64,000 nucleotides of DNA from Branchiostoma floridae (GCF_000003815.2 NC_049995.1:3776330-3840329), one strand, 5' to 3'; positions 48,002 through 60,636 are shown, counted from the stretch's first letter. Made by a program: numbers and translations. Notes: generated by a model not told the origin, from the letters alone.

Positions 48002-48238
48002 TCATGAACAACTCTTTCGAACATTTTGCTCGCACCTCAACACTGAAAGTAGGCTGGTTGGCCGGTTGTTTTTTCCAGTCAGTCGCGTTCTGGAATTCTT
48101 AGGGAGGGGGCGTACTTTTGTGTCTCTCCATTGACTGGGGAAAAGGCCGGGGATTAGTGACTGATTGACAATGGGGTGCACAGGTGCGGCTATATACAAA
48201 TATGGCAATCTCATTAATCTGTGTTCCATATGGTCCAC
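48002..48238 (-). mobile_element. Non-LTR reverse transcriptase fragment, minus strand
   Basis: Reads AAPVHPIVNQSLIPGLFPSQ, TKVRPLPKNSRTRLTGKNNR and PTSLLSVL, the N-terminal part of a CR1/L2-like reverse transcriptase. It is flanked by plus-strand DIRS-type sequence. Confidence 0.72.
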
Positions 48239-48681
48239 AGCGCATGATGCTGGTATAGGTATGTCAGTCAGCAGCCCCAGAATGCCATCTCTACTAATTG
48301 TCTTGAATTAATTTCAGACGGCATTCTTTATGTGACATAATTGAATGAAGAATTTTATGGCACATTTTTGCCCCACTGGGCTAAGTAACGGTTATATATA
48401 TGCAGCAATGGAAACAATCACACACGTCTACATATGAAGATATGCATCTAATCTATTCTAGTACTTTCGATTTCCTCTTGCTTCTTGGTAATTGCATAAA
48501 TGTAGCTAGCTGTGTGGTTAGTTAGAGTTGGTTTATCAAAAGCTGTCAGGAATAAAATTTCTCCTTGCCGTTCAAGTGTCTGAAGTGGGGATATTTACTT
48601 GACACGTAGTCAAATAGGTGCTCCTATTACTATCATACAAAGGACATTCCACAGTAAATTGTACTTCATCTTCTACTTTAC

Positions 48682-49167
48682 CTAAACTAAAAAATGGCAG
48701 ATTCTTTGCTCTAGAGGAGTGTGGTTATTTCTTCCTGATTCGATTCGTAATTTGTGACGACTGATTCTTAGTTCTGTGATGGTAGATCCGTGGCATACAT
48801 TGGTAATCTTTAGATATTCTTCTTCGTTATAAGATTGTTTATTTTTCGTAGTCGCAGCTCTTTTATTGTTGTGGATGTCAGATAGAAAGGTCGGGAAATA
48901 AATATCCTTTAAGCCCTGATAGATTAGTGAAATAATTTGAGGTGTACTTGAGACTGTTGACTTGGCGTTTTTGCCAGACGAAAGCATAGCCACATTTTCT
49001 CCAGAGAGTTGCGTACACCAGAAGCCCAACATCGCACCAGATGCTTCTAAATCCATTTGGCACAAGAGAGCTTCTGCTTGAAAGTTGTCAGCTGGCACGT
49101 TCTTACAAAGTCGAATGGAATACTTGATGGTATTTAGGGAGGCCTCCAGATATATTATGTTGATCAA
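48682..49167 (-). mobile_element. LINE-like ORF end, minus strand
   Basis: A 161-codon frame ends TELRISRHKLRIESGRNN then LEQRICHFLV. The pattern FR(I/L)S-H-L-IE-GR...RIC is common at the C-terminus of some metazoan LINE ORFs. 45700-45940 and 48480-48700 share related AT-rich text, perhaps 3' UTRs of the same family. Confidence 0.55.
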
Positions 49168-49974
49168 TTCAGTTCAGTCACAGTTGGATTTGGAAGATCA
49201 ATATCTGTTCTGTAAGTTTTATTTTTGTCAATATAATACTAGTTGTGGGTAAAGTAATTGGCAATGTCAGATGGTTTGGTATGGAATTTTGCCATCAACT
49301 TCCACTCAGGATGGGGATTGGGTATTACAGCGACCCGGTGACTGCAAAAACTGCAAGAGAAGATCCATATGAAAGGCAGGTTATCACCCCGGACAGACAG
49401 TGCCCATGTTCGTAGGAAAATTGACTTCATAACGACTTTTCGTTGGGATTGTAAGCAGAATTGTTCGGTTTGGGTTCTCCTGGACAAGAGGTGCTCCCGT
49501 CAGTGCGTGGGCAAACCGTTATAATTAACTTTGGTGAGGGTTAACGGAAGCTCAACCTGGCGTTTATTGAACGCAGGACGTGAAAGATAGGTACTGTGAT
49601 GCGTCGTTTTTTCCGCCCGCAAGTGTCATAAAACCCGAAAAAAAGGAGAAGTCTGGACGGTGGCTTTGTCTCATGAGTGAGAACTAGTACATATGCACAA
49701 TCCGAGAGAATGTTGACGGTGAAGATATCAGTAAGACGAGTTCAAACGTAGTGCTAGGCAGGGAGGCGGTGACGTGCTTTTGTGGACAGCGAAAGGAAAT
49801 AAAGACAACTTCGGAGTCTCCGATAATAGCTGGTTTAGGTATGGGAAAGTATTGAGGTTTGGGGAAAGTAATGAGGTTTGGGGAAAAGGTTTGAGGTTTG
49901 AGGAAAGTTGAAAGGTGTGGAAGTCAAGACGTGGATAAGATTCGGAAAGGTTTAAGTGATGAAACAAGCCCGAG

Positions 49975-50994
49975 ACCTTAACCTTCTTCCGGAGATTCGC
50001 CTGGGGTCACTGCGGATAGGGTACTATTCCAAATGAGGCACATGATTGCTTCTGACCGGGTTTCGCGTCGTTAAGAGGCGACACCTGGTCGGGAGCAGTC
50101 CACGTGCTCTCATTAACCACCTGTACATCCTCACCTGTCCATAGAACCTTTTATACGCCCAGAGCCTTTCATTCCCATATGTTGGCCGAGCTACGCCGGA
50201 GAGGTCGGACGGAGGTAGCTGGGGAGCTTTAGAGAAGTAGAGGGACATGGACGGAAGTGACTTGAGGGTGTATGATTTTAAGTGGATGGTATAAAGATAT
50301 GAAGAGGGTATGGAAAGACAGGCCTATGAAGCTGGGAACTAAATTGAATTCATAATGCGTCTGAACTTTGTGAGGTTTCGTACGGTTTAGAAACTTGTCA
50401 AGCGACATCAAGAGCTTGACACCATCCTGGAGATGGTAACAACACATCTTGAACTAGGAACATGGAGAAGGGTCTATTGTTGCGTTCGTCAAGCGCGGGA
50501 GAGGTGGCTAGGCCTGGTATACGACTATCGCGGATGGCTTTGAACTCGGTTCCAAAAGGGAAAAGAGATAGGGGAGGGCGGCAAATGATCTGGAATGTCT
50601 GGCGGGGCTTAGATGAAGTAAGATTCTTTTGGTAAGACACTGGATAGCGGGGATTGGAAAACTGTGGTAGTCCGCTTTGGAGGTAGCTGGGATGCGGCGA
50701 AGAAGAAGATGTTGGATGAGTTTAGGGCGGCCCGCCGAACATTCGCTAATCCAGCCGCGGACAAAAAGATTGGTGTAGCTTATGTCAGACCGTCCCCGTT
50801 GCCGTGGATGTGTTGCACAAGAGACGTGGGACGTTTGGGGAAGTAAGGGCACTAAAACACCCGCCCTCCCGCCCTTTTTCACGTTCTCTGCTCGTAGACC
50901 GTTCAGTGACTCTTCGGTCGACACTCCGGACTTTTTTGCCCATACCTTAACCTTCTTCCGGAGATTCGCCTGGGGTCACTGCGGATAGGGTACT
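49975..50994. repeat. Pair of identical 51-bp direct repeats
   Basis: ACCTTAACCTTCTTCCGGAG...GGGTACT lies at 49975-50025 and 50944-50994, 969 bp apart. The interior holds the second 69-bp repeat (50140-50208) and unassigned frames. They may be the split direct repeats of a DIRS/Ngaro element or the LTR ends of another one. No known motif is seen inside. Confidence 0.65.
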
Positions 50995-50999
50995 GTACA

Positions 51000-51515
51000 G
51001 AATAAACCTCCGCCCCAGAAGAGTCACCAAAAAAGGGATGCCCTCTTGGCTTGCCACTCGAGCACACTTCCAGGCCATTCCGGTAGGAGGCACTTTAAAC
51101 CTGATTCATAATCACAAAGTGATATGCCCCATCTCTGATGGATTTATCTACTGAAACGTTATATTTCTATCCTGCATGCATAAGTTCTTCATTGACAAAC
51201 TTGACAAAATACGTATACTCAACTGTTAACATTATCCTACACCAAATCTCCACATAATGATCACGATAAGTGTACCACTCCGTTGAACCACTGACACCTT
51301 TGATTATTTTCCACACAAGTTGAAATTCATCCCACCTAATGTTAACCCCAGTTCACCCTTGAAGTGTACACCCGGTTATTTCCCAGTACGCGAGGTTTCA
51401 TCAACCAACCAAACATCTATCATCGGTACTTCGTATTTCCTTTTACTCCAAGGTACAGACGTCACAAAGTGAAGGTAATGCTCAGTTCCAGAATCAATGG
51501 TCGTTCTTCAAGGCT
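51000..51515. other. No feature seen
   Basis: AT-rich DNA without a credible frame, RNA gene or repeat. Confidence 0.4.
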
Positions 51516-52142
51516 ATTTAATCCATTCGTTGGGCATTTCCAAGCCGAATAATCAGTAGTTGTATTTCCTCGTCAGAAGCGAGCTGTATAATTTCTTTTA
51601 ATGGTTTCTATTTGAGGAATGTTGTCTTAGACGCTGGGCTATCATCAACACTTGAGTTTTTCTTCAGGTTTTCTTACCAATCCATTCATTTGGCATTACG
51701 TAGCCGGATAATAAGTGGTTGTATTTCCTCGTCAGAAGCGAGCCGTATAATTTCTTCTAATGGTTTCTATTTGAGGAATGTTGTCTTAGACGCTGGGCTA
51801 TCATCAAATCTTGAGTTTTCTTCAGGTTTTCTTACCAATCCATTCATTTGGTATTACGAAGCCGGATAATAAGTGGTTGTATTTCCTCGTCAGAAGTGAG
51901 CCGTATAATTTCTCCTAATGGTTTCTATTTGAGGAATGTTGTCTTAGACGCTTGGTTATCATCTACAATTGAGGTTTTCTTTAGTTTTTCTTACTAATCC
52001 ATTCGCTTGGCATTTCGAAGCCGGGTAATCAGTGGTTGCATTTCCTCGTCAGAAGCGAGCTGTATAATTTCTTTTAATGGTTTCTATTTGAGGAATGTTG
52101 TCTTAGACGCTGGGCTATCATCAACATTTGAGGTTTTCTTCA
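51516..52142. repeat. 159-bp tandem repeat, four copies
   Basis: GTATTTCCTCGTCAGAAG recurs at 51562, 51721, 51879 and 52038. Each unit has TTTCTATTTGAGGAATGTTG and GACGCTGGGCTATCATC. Copies are about 90% alike. Confidence 0.94.
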
Positions 52143-52279
52143 GCAAAAATCGATATCGTCTGATGTGAACAAACCAGAATAAGGAAGCTCATAGAACGGT
52201 CAGGAATGCTTAAAAGAAAGATGAACATTTAGTGTTTTTCATTAAAGTTTTTTTTTTTTCAACTAGAAGCACCGCTGTA

Positions 52280-52380
52280 CGTAAGACCGGTGTGGTAGCA
52301 ATGTGGGTAGAGTACTTGGTTTGGTCAAGGGTTTGAACCCCGGCAATATTCGTAAAGACAAAGGTATTTGGTCCAGTGGC
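52280..52380 (+). mobile_element. Possible tRNA-headed SINE fragment
   Basis: GGTTTGAACCCCGGC at about 52330 resembles a tRNA T-arm, with TGTGGGTAGAG upstream in A-box position. There is a similar weak case at about 53465-53535 (GGTTAGAGCACTCG ... GTTCGAAC). Confidence 0.35.
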
Positions 52381-52914
52381 GAAACTGTAGGGTGCTTGGC
52401 CAAGAAGCCGTACGTATTATACTAAAAACATAAGTCTCACACATACTGTTTAGCAAATTCAATACAAACGAATATGGTAGTTGAACACACTACGCTAGCA
52501 GTTGACTACCCCCACCCCACCTGCTGTATAACGCTGGGTTATAGAAACGGAGATGTGCACAGGATTTTCACCGAAAACTTTGCAACGAAAGCAAATCAAG
52601 AAGTCAGAGGTTGATTCCACTCCAAAACCCCGCATTAGCTGACATCAATTTCAAATGCCACAAAAAATGTTATGAGTGAGGATATGTTTTATATGGGCCA
52701 TATTCCACGTTACAGTTCAGGGTCGACGCCCCAGAAGCTTCTGTACACGGCCTCTTCAGCGTAGGTCATCCCGTGTTAATGTACAACTTCCACCATGGAA
52801 GTACTAGTCTCTCAGGAATGGAGAAAAACTAATGTTTACAATTCTACAATCTGCACACGCACAGGCAAGGTAAATGTCACCGGTCAATGTGAGATGAACC
52901 ATGTCTACCGTAAC

Positions 52915-53340
52915 CCCAGACAAGGTTAGCATCCTGCCGAACTGTTATTGGTTTTCGTGTCTTGTCCAACACCTCGGGGAGTCCGGCATCTTCATCTGTG
53001 TAGCCGGAAAATAGATCCACACTAAAGGAGGAACATTCATAGAAGCAGATAGTTTTCTCCCATGCGAAAGAGTATGGTAGTTGAACGCCCTCTCAACATT
53101 TTTTGGTTTCCGTGTCTTGTCCAATGACTCAGGGAACCCAGCATCTTTCTCTGTGTAGTCGGAAAAAAAGATACGCTCAAGAATAGAAGCAGATGAAATA
53201 TCAACTGTGTCTAGCATCAAAAAGTCGTAACCCCAGACAAGGTTCGCAGCCTGCCCAACTGTTATTGGTTTCCGTGTTTTGTCCAACGCCTCGGGGAACC
53301 CGGCATCTTTCTCTGTGCAGCCGGAAAATATATTTGCTCT
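52915..53340 (-). repeat. Three diverged copies of a coding-like 85-100-bp unit
   Basis: On the minus strand the units at about 52920, 53096 and 53237 read variants of EKDAGFPE-LDKTRKPITVGQ, and two are followed by AANLVWGYDF. The frame is open across two copies (53286-52945). The product is not recognised. Confidence 0.5.
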
Positions 53341-54317
53341 AGAGGCGAAACAGATGAAATATCAACTGTAACTAGCATAAAAACGCAAGGGGCAAATCAG
53401 TCGTCTGAAATGTTAAATGGAATCAAGTGGAAATAAAGTCATTTGTCCTGCTGGGATTTAGATAGGCACAACGGTTGACAAGAGGTTAGAGCACTCGTCT
53501 AGCATTCGGGAATTCAAAAGTTCGAACATGGTACCTTATCTTCATAGCGCTCTGAATAGAATTAGATTTTTCGTTTGCGAGAAAGAGTATGTTAGTTGAA
53601 TGCCGGTGGCTTTGTTGCTCTTGTATTACTATTAGAGGTGGTGGTGCATACTCCCTCTTAGAGTCTGAGAATTTCTACAAGATATCACTTTTAAGATTAT
53701 TCAACACGAATAATTCGACAAGATTCTGCAAATAATCGTAAATGATTTCATCAAAGGCATGTCCTTTTCCATTCTGCTACGCAGAGCATCGCTCGCAGCT
53801 TATATAACGCACTTTGGGGTATGTTTGGGAACTTCTAAATCAGTCTGACGATTCCACATTCTAATCAGCTATCAGTCTATCAGGGAATCACCTTAGCCTT
53901 TTCTTCATGTAAAGCCGATTCTTTGATTGGCTGACAGCTGGTTAAAGACCGCGCACACAAGAGTAGAAACCTTAGTCCGGTTTAGCAGAGCCTCAACAAG
54001 GTATATTGTACAGGCCACGAGCGAGGCACTGCATGGGAGGATGTTCTTTTCGCAATGTACTTGAATTATAGAATCCGGGTACGTCCTACAAGATTTACGC
54101 GTAGGAGCGACTCTAAATATCATTTCATAACCACGCAAATTGGGATTTCATGCCGCGGAGACCTCTCGAAAGTACACTAAAGCCCTTAAAAGTCTGATAA
54201 AGTACCCTCCCACACGCCCTCTAACCAGGCAAATTGGACGTAGGAATGGATGAGCACACCCGACAAATCACAGAATTTGCTTTCTGATCGAACTTTTCAG
54301 AGAAAGTCGTTCCCACG

Positions 54318-54440
54318 CCTTTTGTAGTATAGGGCGGCGCCCACCTCCATTTTTCTATAGCCAATTGACCGCACAGTTGTTAAAGTAAAACATGTACGTA
54401 GCAGGAAGCTAGTTCATTGGTAGACGTGTGTGTGTGTGTT

Positions 54441-54502
<62 letters not shown>

Positions 54503-54612
54503 CGTGTGTGCGTGCGTGCGTGCGTGTGAAAAGCAGAGAAGGCTACATTTACGAGTATAATTTCTTAAGCATAAGCCGGTCAGGGTTTGAACCATAACCT
54601 GCTGAATGTGCA
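54318..54612 (-). mobile_element. Degenerate SINE containing a GT microsatellite
   Basis: Shares GGCGGCGCCCACCTCC, AGGAAGCTAGTTCATTGGTAG and a T-arm-like GGTTTGAACCATAACCTGC with the SINE at 26110-26380. A GT run at 54429-54530 has expanded inside it. Confidence 0.5.
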
Positions 54613-54663
54613 AATCAAAAACCTATGGTAGAAAACGGCCAGAATATCTCATAACATGCGTGC

Positions 54664-55046
54664 ATTAAGAAAACCACAATGTACAATCAAGTTTGGTCTA
54701 TTGAGAAAAAACATTTGCCTGTATTGCACAATAGAAACCAATTCACACACCCACGCAATCCCCAATCCTTCAACCCTGATCTTTCCATACGCGAAGTCCT
54801 TGAACACTAGAATAACCTCCTAAGTGCTATAAGAAGGCAACTGTCGTTGTCAATCAACATGGGGGCATGTAAGAAAACCACAATGAACATGTTAGATCTA
54901 CTGAGAAAAAAACATTTGCCGGTATTGTACAATAGAAACCAATTCACACACCCACACAATCCCCAATCCTTCAACTCTGATCTTTCCATACGCGAAGTCC
55001 TTGAACACTAAGATGACCTCCTAAGTGCTATAAGAAGGCAAATGTC
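54664..55046. repeat. Tandem duplication, about 200-bp unit
   Basis: 54664-54850 and 54868-55046 are about 90% alike, with shared CAATAGAAACCAATTCACAC, CCATACGCGAAGTCCTTGAA and AAGTGCTATAAGAAGGCAA. The second copy reads RKKHLPVLYNRNQFTHP in frame before a stop common to both copies. It may be an old coding relic. Confidence 0.75.
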
Positions 55047-55059
55047 GTTCTTGTCTGCT

Positions 55060-57830
55060 CTGTCACGCCTGATTTAGCCAAAGCGCCTGTCCAAGTCATG
55101 AAGGATTTGTCTGTAGAATGTCTTGGATTGGGGCGGTAAATCTTAACGTGAGGAGACTTGAAGAAGCCCTAAGCAGCTCCAGAAGGTGGTATTGTTTTTG
55201 ATAATAATAATAATTTTAGGAAGTAATGAATGCATACTTCTTCACTACGAGTAGGTACCCACTATTCCATGCACATAAAAGCATTTATTATTCTACTACT
55301 TAACTGTCCAAGTATCCTCTGATAGAATGGAGCCATTTTAGCCTATGGCTGAATGCAATGTGCCTGACAAGGCCTAACAAAAGTTGGACTACAAATATAT
55401 TTTCAGTAGCGATAAGAACAGCTCGTCTAGAAATCTTTGAAATCTCATCATAATTCTCCTTCATGGTGTGCATTTATGCAAAAGAAATCGCACTAAAGGA
55501 AGTACTATATGTGAACTGTATACTAGCAATGTAAAAATATAATATGACTAACAATACAAATTCAGCCGCCTTCAAATCCGTTTATAGACCAGCAAAGTCC
55601 TTTTGCAGACTTTTTCAGTAGGTTCCGGGGCATTGAAGAACCGATAACTTGTCAGCCATATTGAACGACAGTATTGCATAAGTCGTAAACAAGGCAGTTG
55701 GAACTTACAAAGGAGTGGGACTATTCGTTGGGGGTGACTTCCAAAGTACAATATTGAACGGTTCGCTTGAAAGGTATTGATTTTTGTATAAAAACAGAAT
55801 CTTCAAAGCCAAGTTGAGTCAGTCCCCGGTAGTAGTTCGACTGGGCACTTTGGTAATCTTCTTCGTTTATTGCTGTAAGATATTACTGAAAGTTGTCGAG
55901 GGCGCCATTCAAATGCCAATGGATTCCACGAGTAAGGTCAACGACTTCTATTAAGTGGTAGTTCCACAACTTTTTGTGGGTCTCTGATGAGTACGCGCTC
56001 CATCTAAAGTGCGGGAAGTTTGCCTAGTAACTGCAAATGAACTAGAGCCTGACCCTGTCGAATCTTCATTGCCAGCACTTCTTGTTACCCAGGTCCCTGC
56101 TACACAACCCACATGGCATATTTGTTTGTTAGTTCATTTGAATTCATCACAAAGTGATGGGGGAATTCATCACAAAGTGATGGGGAGGGGAAAATAGGTT
56201 CATAGTGACCTTTAAAAGTTGCCCTCCCTCACATACAAATAGCATCTACAACTTACAGTCCAATAACATTTGAGAAACAACACTACAGTGCTGTTTACAG
56301 AACCGTGTTCTTAAGAGTCGAGAAAGTGTCGTGCGTTTGTCTTCTGACAAAAAAGGCAGATTCTTGTCAGCGCTCTATTTTGTCAAAACCTCGCAAAATA
56401 TTCTACGATGGAAAACCTTCACCCCGATTGCAGCTGTACCATAAGCAACACACGTATTTGTGTTGTTTTATAATTTTCTGTATAATCATGGCAGAAAATA
56501 AAAGGACATCGAATCTTACGCATCCATAGCATAAACACCAACGTTAAGTACACTTTTCCTTAACGCCAGAAAAGCCCGTGTTATCCTGTGTTCCAAAATG
56601 AGCTCTCCAATACAATTTTGTACTTGATGGCACATTGCACCCGCGCTTCAATCCTCCCATGCCAAAGGATTTGGCGAGTGAACAACAGTGTACTTGAACT
56701 GCCTTTGCTACACGCCAGTTGGTCTATATCCTATCGAAGAGCCTTTCTCTGTATCCCCGAGCTCGCGATTGATTTGAAGCAATTTCGTTCACGTTGTGCG
56801 CTAGTGCTCATCCAGTTTCATTGTCTGATCTATAGTCTAATTCCGTTGTTTCGCTTGGCGACATCTACAAGTTTACAGCCCTCCTTCATTCTACTTGATT
56901 TCAATTCCTGCGAATAAGAACTTCTTGATCCTGTTCCTATTACTCCAGTGAACGCTTTGGTGTACTGGTTATTGCCTTATCTTCTCCGCCAGGCCATTCC
57001 CTAGTCCTAAGTACCCGTGTACCTCATTCAGAAGGGTTCTTGCCTCGGGTACATTTTATCTTTACCAAAAGACCGGCTTTAAAAGAACCTAATACAGCTG
57101 GGAATCCGCCGGAACATTTCTAGGATTCCGCCTCCAGCACTCAGCGTACATAAAAGGGGACACCTCCGTAGTGTACTTGAGTCTATAAGAAGCATTAGAG
57201 CTCGTACTAGGAAAAGATTATAGCTTTACCTTTCAACGTTAATAGTATCGCCTCACTCGTCTTCTTATCCGGTCATTGCAGTCGGCTTAAGTGTATAGAT
57301 GGAAGGCAGTAACCATGAATGGAACAAGTTGCCATTGGTAGAAGATGAAGTTTGCATCGCATTGCCGGCTATAAACCCAACTGGCGCCATGCAGGTTTTG
57401 GTGTTAAAAACTTCTGTACAAAGGGATTCTAAAAGTTTCTTTTTTATGGACATCCAACAATGCCATAAATAGACATGTGTATGTTAGTGAGTCTGGGTGA
57501 GCTTGATGATGGCGCCGGAGATAGTTGTTGGAAACAACGTTACAGTTCATGATGCGGTGCACTAATGAAATAATGGTGCTCTAATATTCTGTACGACATT
57601 GCCAATGATGGTTTCAACAAAGCTGTCCTCACTCGTCTGGAGAGTACTCCATAAAAGTAAGACTCTAAATGAGCTCTCCGTTGAGAGTGGGATACGCATG
57701 TATTGGTTTAAGCTTATTTGATAACAGTTCTGCTTATGCAACACAATGTTATAGGTTAGAATCTCAACCTCAAGTATACTTAGAGGTTTTCTGTACATTG
57801 AGCCACTATCCTATGGATTGAACGTTGCAC
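55060..57830. other. No gene seen
   Basis: AT-rich DNA. Open frames are short, have no family motifs and often overlap on both strands. There is a small direct repeat of GAATTCATCACAAAGTGATG at about 56140-56182. Confidence 0.4.
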
Positions 57831-59160
57831 CGAATTTCCAATATTTGAGGAGAACCCCGCCATGTCAAAGAACTCACTACACGTAATGATAAAAGTAGGG
57901 TTCATCGTGGTTTGAGTGGATGGAACCTACTGGTCCTTCCTTATGTATGTATGGTGTTTGCTGTGCAATCAGCACCAGGGTCTCTCATGACATGTAGATT
58001 TTGCAGTCAAAGCAATTTCAGTATGGAGAAGAACTACACCATGTCAAAGAACTCACTACACGTAATGATAAAAGTATGTGGCGTCGGGCGTGGCGTAACT
58101 GGTAGAGCGTTCGGCTCGGAATCTATGGGTCCTGAGTTCGATTCCCACCGTGCCCCCGACGTTGTGCCCTTGGGAAAGACACTTAACACGACTTTCCTTC
58201 TGTCTGTACCGTGTATGTGGCATTGTTAATATAAGTTACAAAACTTGAGTGCAGTGCCACATCGTCCTCGTCTGTCCAAAGCAAATAGAAAAAAAAATTA
58301 TAAAAGTAGGGTCCATCATAGTTTGAGTGGATAAAACTTACTAGTCCTTCCTTGTGTATGTACATGTTTGCGTTGCAATCAGCACCAGGGTCTCTCATGT
58401 TGACTTTGCATTCATGGAAGATGCTGCTTCAGCAAAGTAGAAAATAAGGGTAATACTGTAACAGTACAGTATGGATAACAGTAAGGTCCATCCTGGTGTG
58501 AGTGGATCAAACCTAGTAGTTCTTCCTTTATGCAATCAGCGCCAGGTTCTCTCATGTAGATTTTGCATTCATGAAAGACGCTGCTTCAACAAGGTAGAAA
58601 ATAAGAGTAATACAGTGCAGTATTGATAAGAGTATAGGGTATATCCTAGTGTGAGCGGATCAAACCTACTAGTCCTTCCCTGTGTATGTACATGTATGGT
58701 GTTGGCGGTGTAATCAGCACCAGGGCCTCTCATGTAGATTTTGCATTCTTGGAAGATTCTGCTTCAACAAGGTAGAAAATAAGAGTAATACAGTGCAGTA
58801 TTGATAAGAGTATAGGGTCTATCCTAGTGTGAGCGGATCAAACCTACTAGTCCTTCCCTGTGTATGTACATGTATGGGGTTGGCGGTGCAATCAGCACCA
58901 GAGTCTCTCGTGTAAATTTTGCATTCATGGAAGATGCTGCTTCAACAAGGTAGAAAATAAGAGTAATACAGTGCAGTATTGATAAGAGTATAGGGTCTAT
59001 CCTAGTGTGAGCGGATCAAACCTACTAGTCCTTCCCTGTGTATGTACATGTATGGGGTTGGCGGTGCAATCAGCACCAGGGTCTCTCATGTAGATTTTGC
59101 ATTCATGGAAGTTTCAGCTTCAGCAAGGTAGAAAATAAGGGTAATACAGTACAGTAATCC
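57830..59160. repeat. 178-bp tandem array, about six and a half copies
   Basis: CAATCAGCACCAGG followed by TCTCTCATG recurs at about 57981, 58391, 58548, 58726, 58903 and 59081, mostly 178 bp apart. Each unit has GGTAGAAAATAAGAGTAATA and GTGTGAGCGGATCAAACCTA. The distal copies are nearly identical. One proximal unit is split by a SINE. Confidence 0.94.
58077..58299 (+). mobile_element. Complete tRNA-headed SINE with target duplication
   Basis: A 223-bp element in one unit of the array is flanked by ATAAAAGTA at 58068-58076 and 58300-58308. The head is tRNA-like, with GGCGTAACTGGTAGAGCG (A box) and GAGTTCGATTCCC (B box). The body has GTTGTGCCCTTGGGAAAGAC, a core also found in fish and amphioxus SINEs. 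The tail is A-rich. The clear duplication implies a fairly recent insertion. Confidence 0.88.
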
Positions 59161-60290
59161 CGTACAGTCTGCTTCACTCTCCCAATCTCGGGCCGACGTC
59201 AAAGGCTTGTCTGGTAATTTTCCTGGAGGATTTCTGACAAGTGCAGGGGGAGTTCTCCGGTCGTCTGCATGCAGATTACCAATTATCAACATCAAGGACC
59301 CGACAAGTTCGTGCGGAGGAGGGAACACGTCATACATACCAAGTTTGTGACAGGCGACTTCGTGCACATATATGTATTAGTAAGTCTTGTACATGAAATC
59401 GGTCATTTTGCCCCGAAAGTAAGGACCAATAGACTGCACAACTCCTTCCTACACTACACAATGAGACTTTACAACAAATGCATGACTGGCGCATAAGTGC
59501 ATGTTTTAAGTCTGTCATTGTACTGCATTGTCTATAATGTATAGTCTATTGTGTGTGTGATTTTATAATGATTTGTAAAATCATCGATATTGAGGTGCTA
59601 CTGTCCGAGTGTAATCTGCAATGTTGATTTGATGAATAAAGATTGAAAGGTAATACAAATAATCTAAAGATGCATAGTTTTTTTCAATTTGGAGCCATGG
59701 TCATTAGACGTTTGGTTTTATGCTAGAATTATCTTTTCGAATGTTAAATTTTATTTACCAGCCATTAAGACATAGCATGCAATGGTACCGGTACAAATCG
59801 GTACAACAGTCTATCTTTGCACTCAAAGCGTTGTGGTTTTAAACCACGGCAATGTGACTTCCTTTATACCTGCTTCTAGTCCAGCGATAGAATGAACTTA
59901 ATCCAAAAGGTTTATCTCAAAACCTTATCACAATCTTGTTCCCGGTTTTTCGGCACCTATTTCCCTCAAGAGACGAAGTGTAGTTACAGAAAAGAACCTC
60001 TTAAATAAACTTTCATATCTATGCAACTCTCTGTTTTTAATGCATTTCTTATCTTACTGTTGTGAAACGGATCGCACATCCCTTCCGCAATCCCAAGTTC
60101 GCCGATGACCTTGAGAAATGATAAGTTAAGTGGTATTACGTACCCGGTGCCCCATGTGATACATGAGAGTCGTGATATTATGTACCCGGTGTCTCATGTG
60201 ATACGTGAGAGTCGTAATCTTTGGATCTCTAGTGGGGTTCTTATCTTATTTGTTCCGGTAAGGACGTCACTGTGAGCGCAGTTGTGATAT
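59161..60290. other. No gene seen
   Basis: Short frames without motifs. TACCCGGTG(C/T)C-CATGTGATAC-TGAGAGTCGT is repeated directly at about 60142 and 60184. Confidence 0.4.
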
Positions 60291-60298
60291 GCTCGTTC

Positions 60299-60636
60299 AG
60301 GGCTCGAAATACCACATGCATATTCAGGTTGGTACAGGTAAAATTGGAGCTGTGCAGGTATTTCTGGTGTCTACCTGCACCTAATCTGCACTGGCCCATG
60401 TACTGTGTTTTGTACATAAATGTATTATGATGGAGGTGTATATGGATTGTTATTAGCTGCATTTACTGTTAATACCTATAAAGTTTAAAAGAAAAGATAG
60501 CAATGGTTCCTGAACAATTTTAGTAAGATCCATACTTCCTAAATTCAGAGTGGTGCAGGTAAAATTTGTCTGGTGCAGGTAATTTCCAATATTACCTGCA
60601 CCAATGCAGGTATGCAGAAAAAGTGTTTTAAGCCCT
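60299..60636. mobile_element. hAT-type MITE (338 bp)
   Basis: The ends are AGGGCTCGAAA and, on the other strand, AGGGCTTAAAA. The 8-bp flanks are GCTCGTTC (60291-60298) and GGTCGTTC (60637-60644), one mismatch apart. TGCAGGTA repeats near both ends are typical of subterminal motifs. No coding sequence. Confidence 0.75.

Noticed and set aside
50508..50924. 138-codon minus-strand frame as a gene
   Set aside because: No motif, no splice partners, and it lies between direct repeats in a retroelement nest.
56588..56917. 109-codon plus-strand frame as a gene
   Set aside because: No family motif, no repeated or conserved pattern, and no start context or splice partner I can support.
58077..58160. 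A genuine tRNA gene
   Set aside because: tRNA-like only at its head, followed by a SINE body, with target duplications at both ends.
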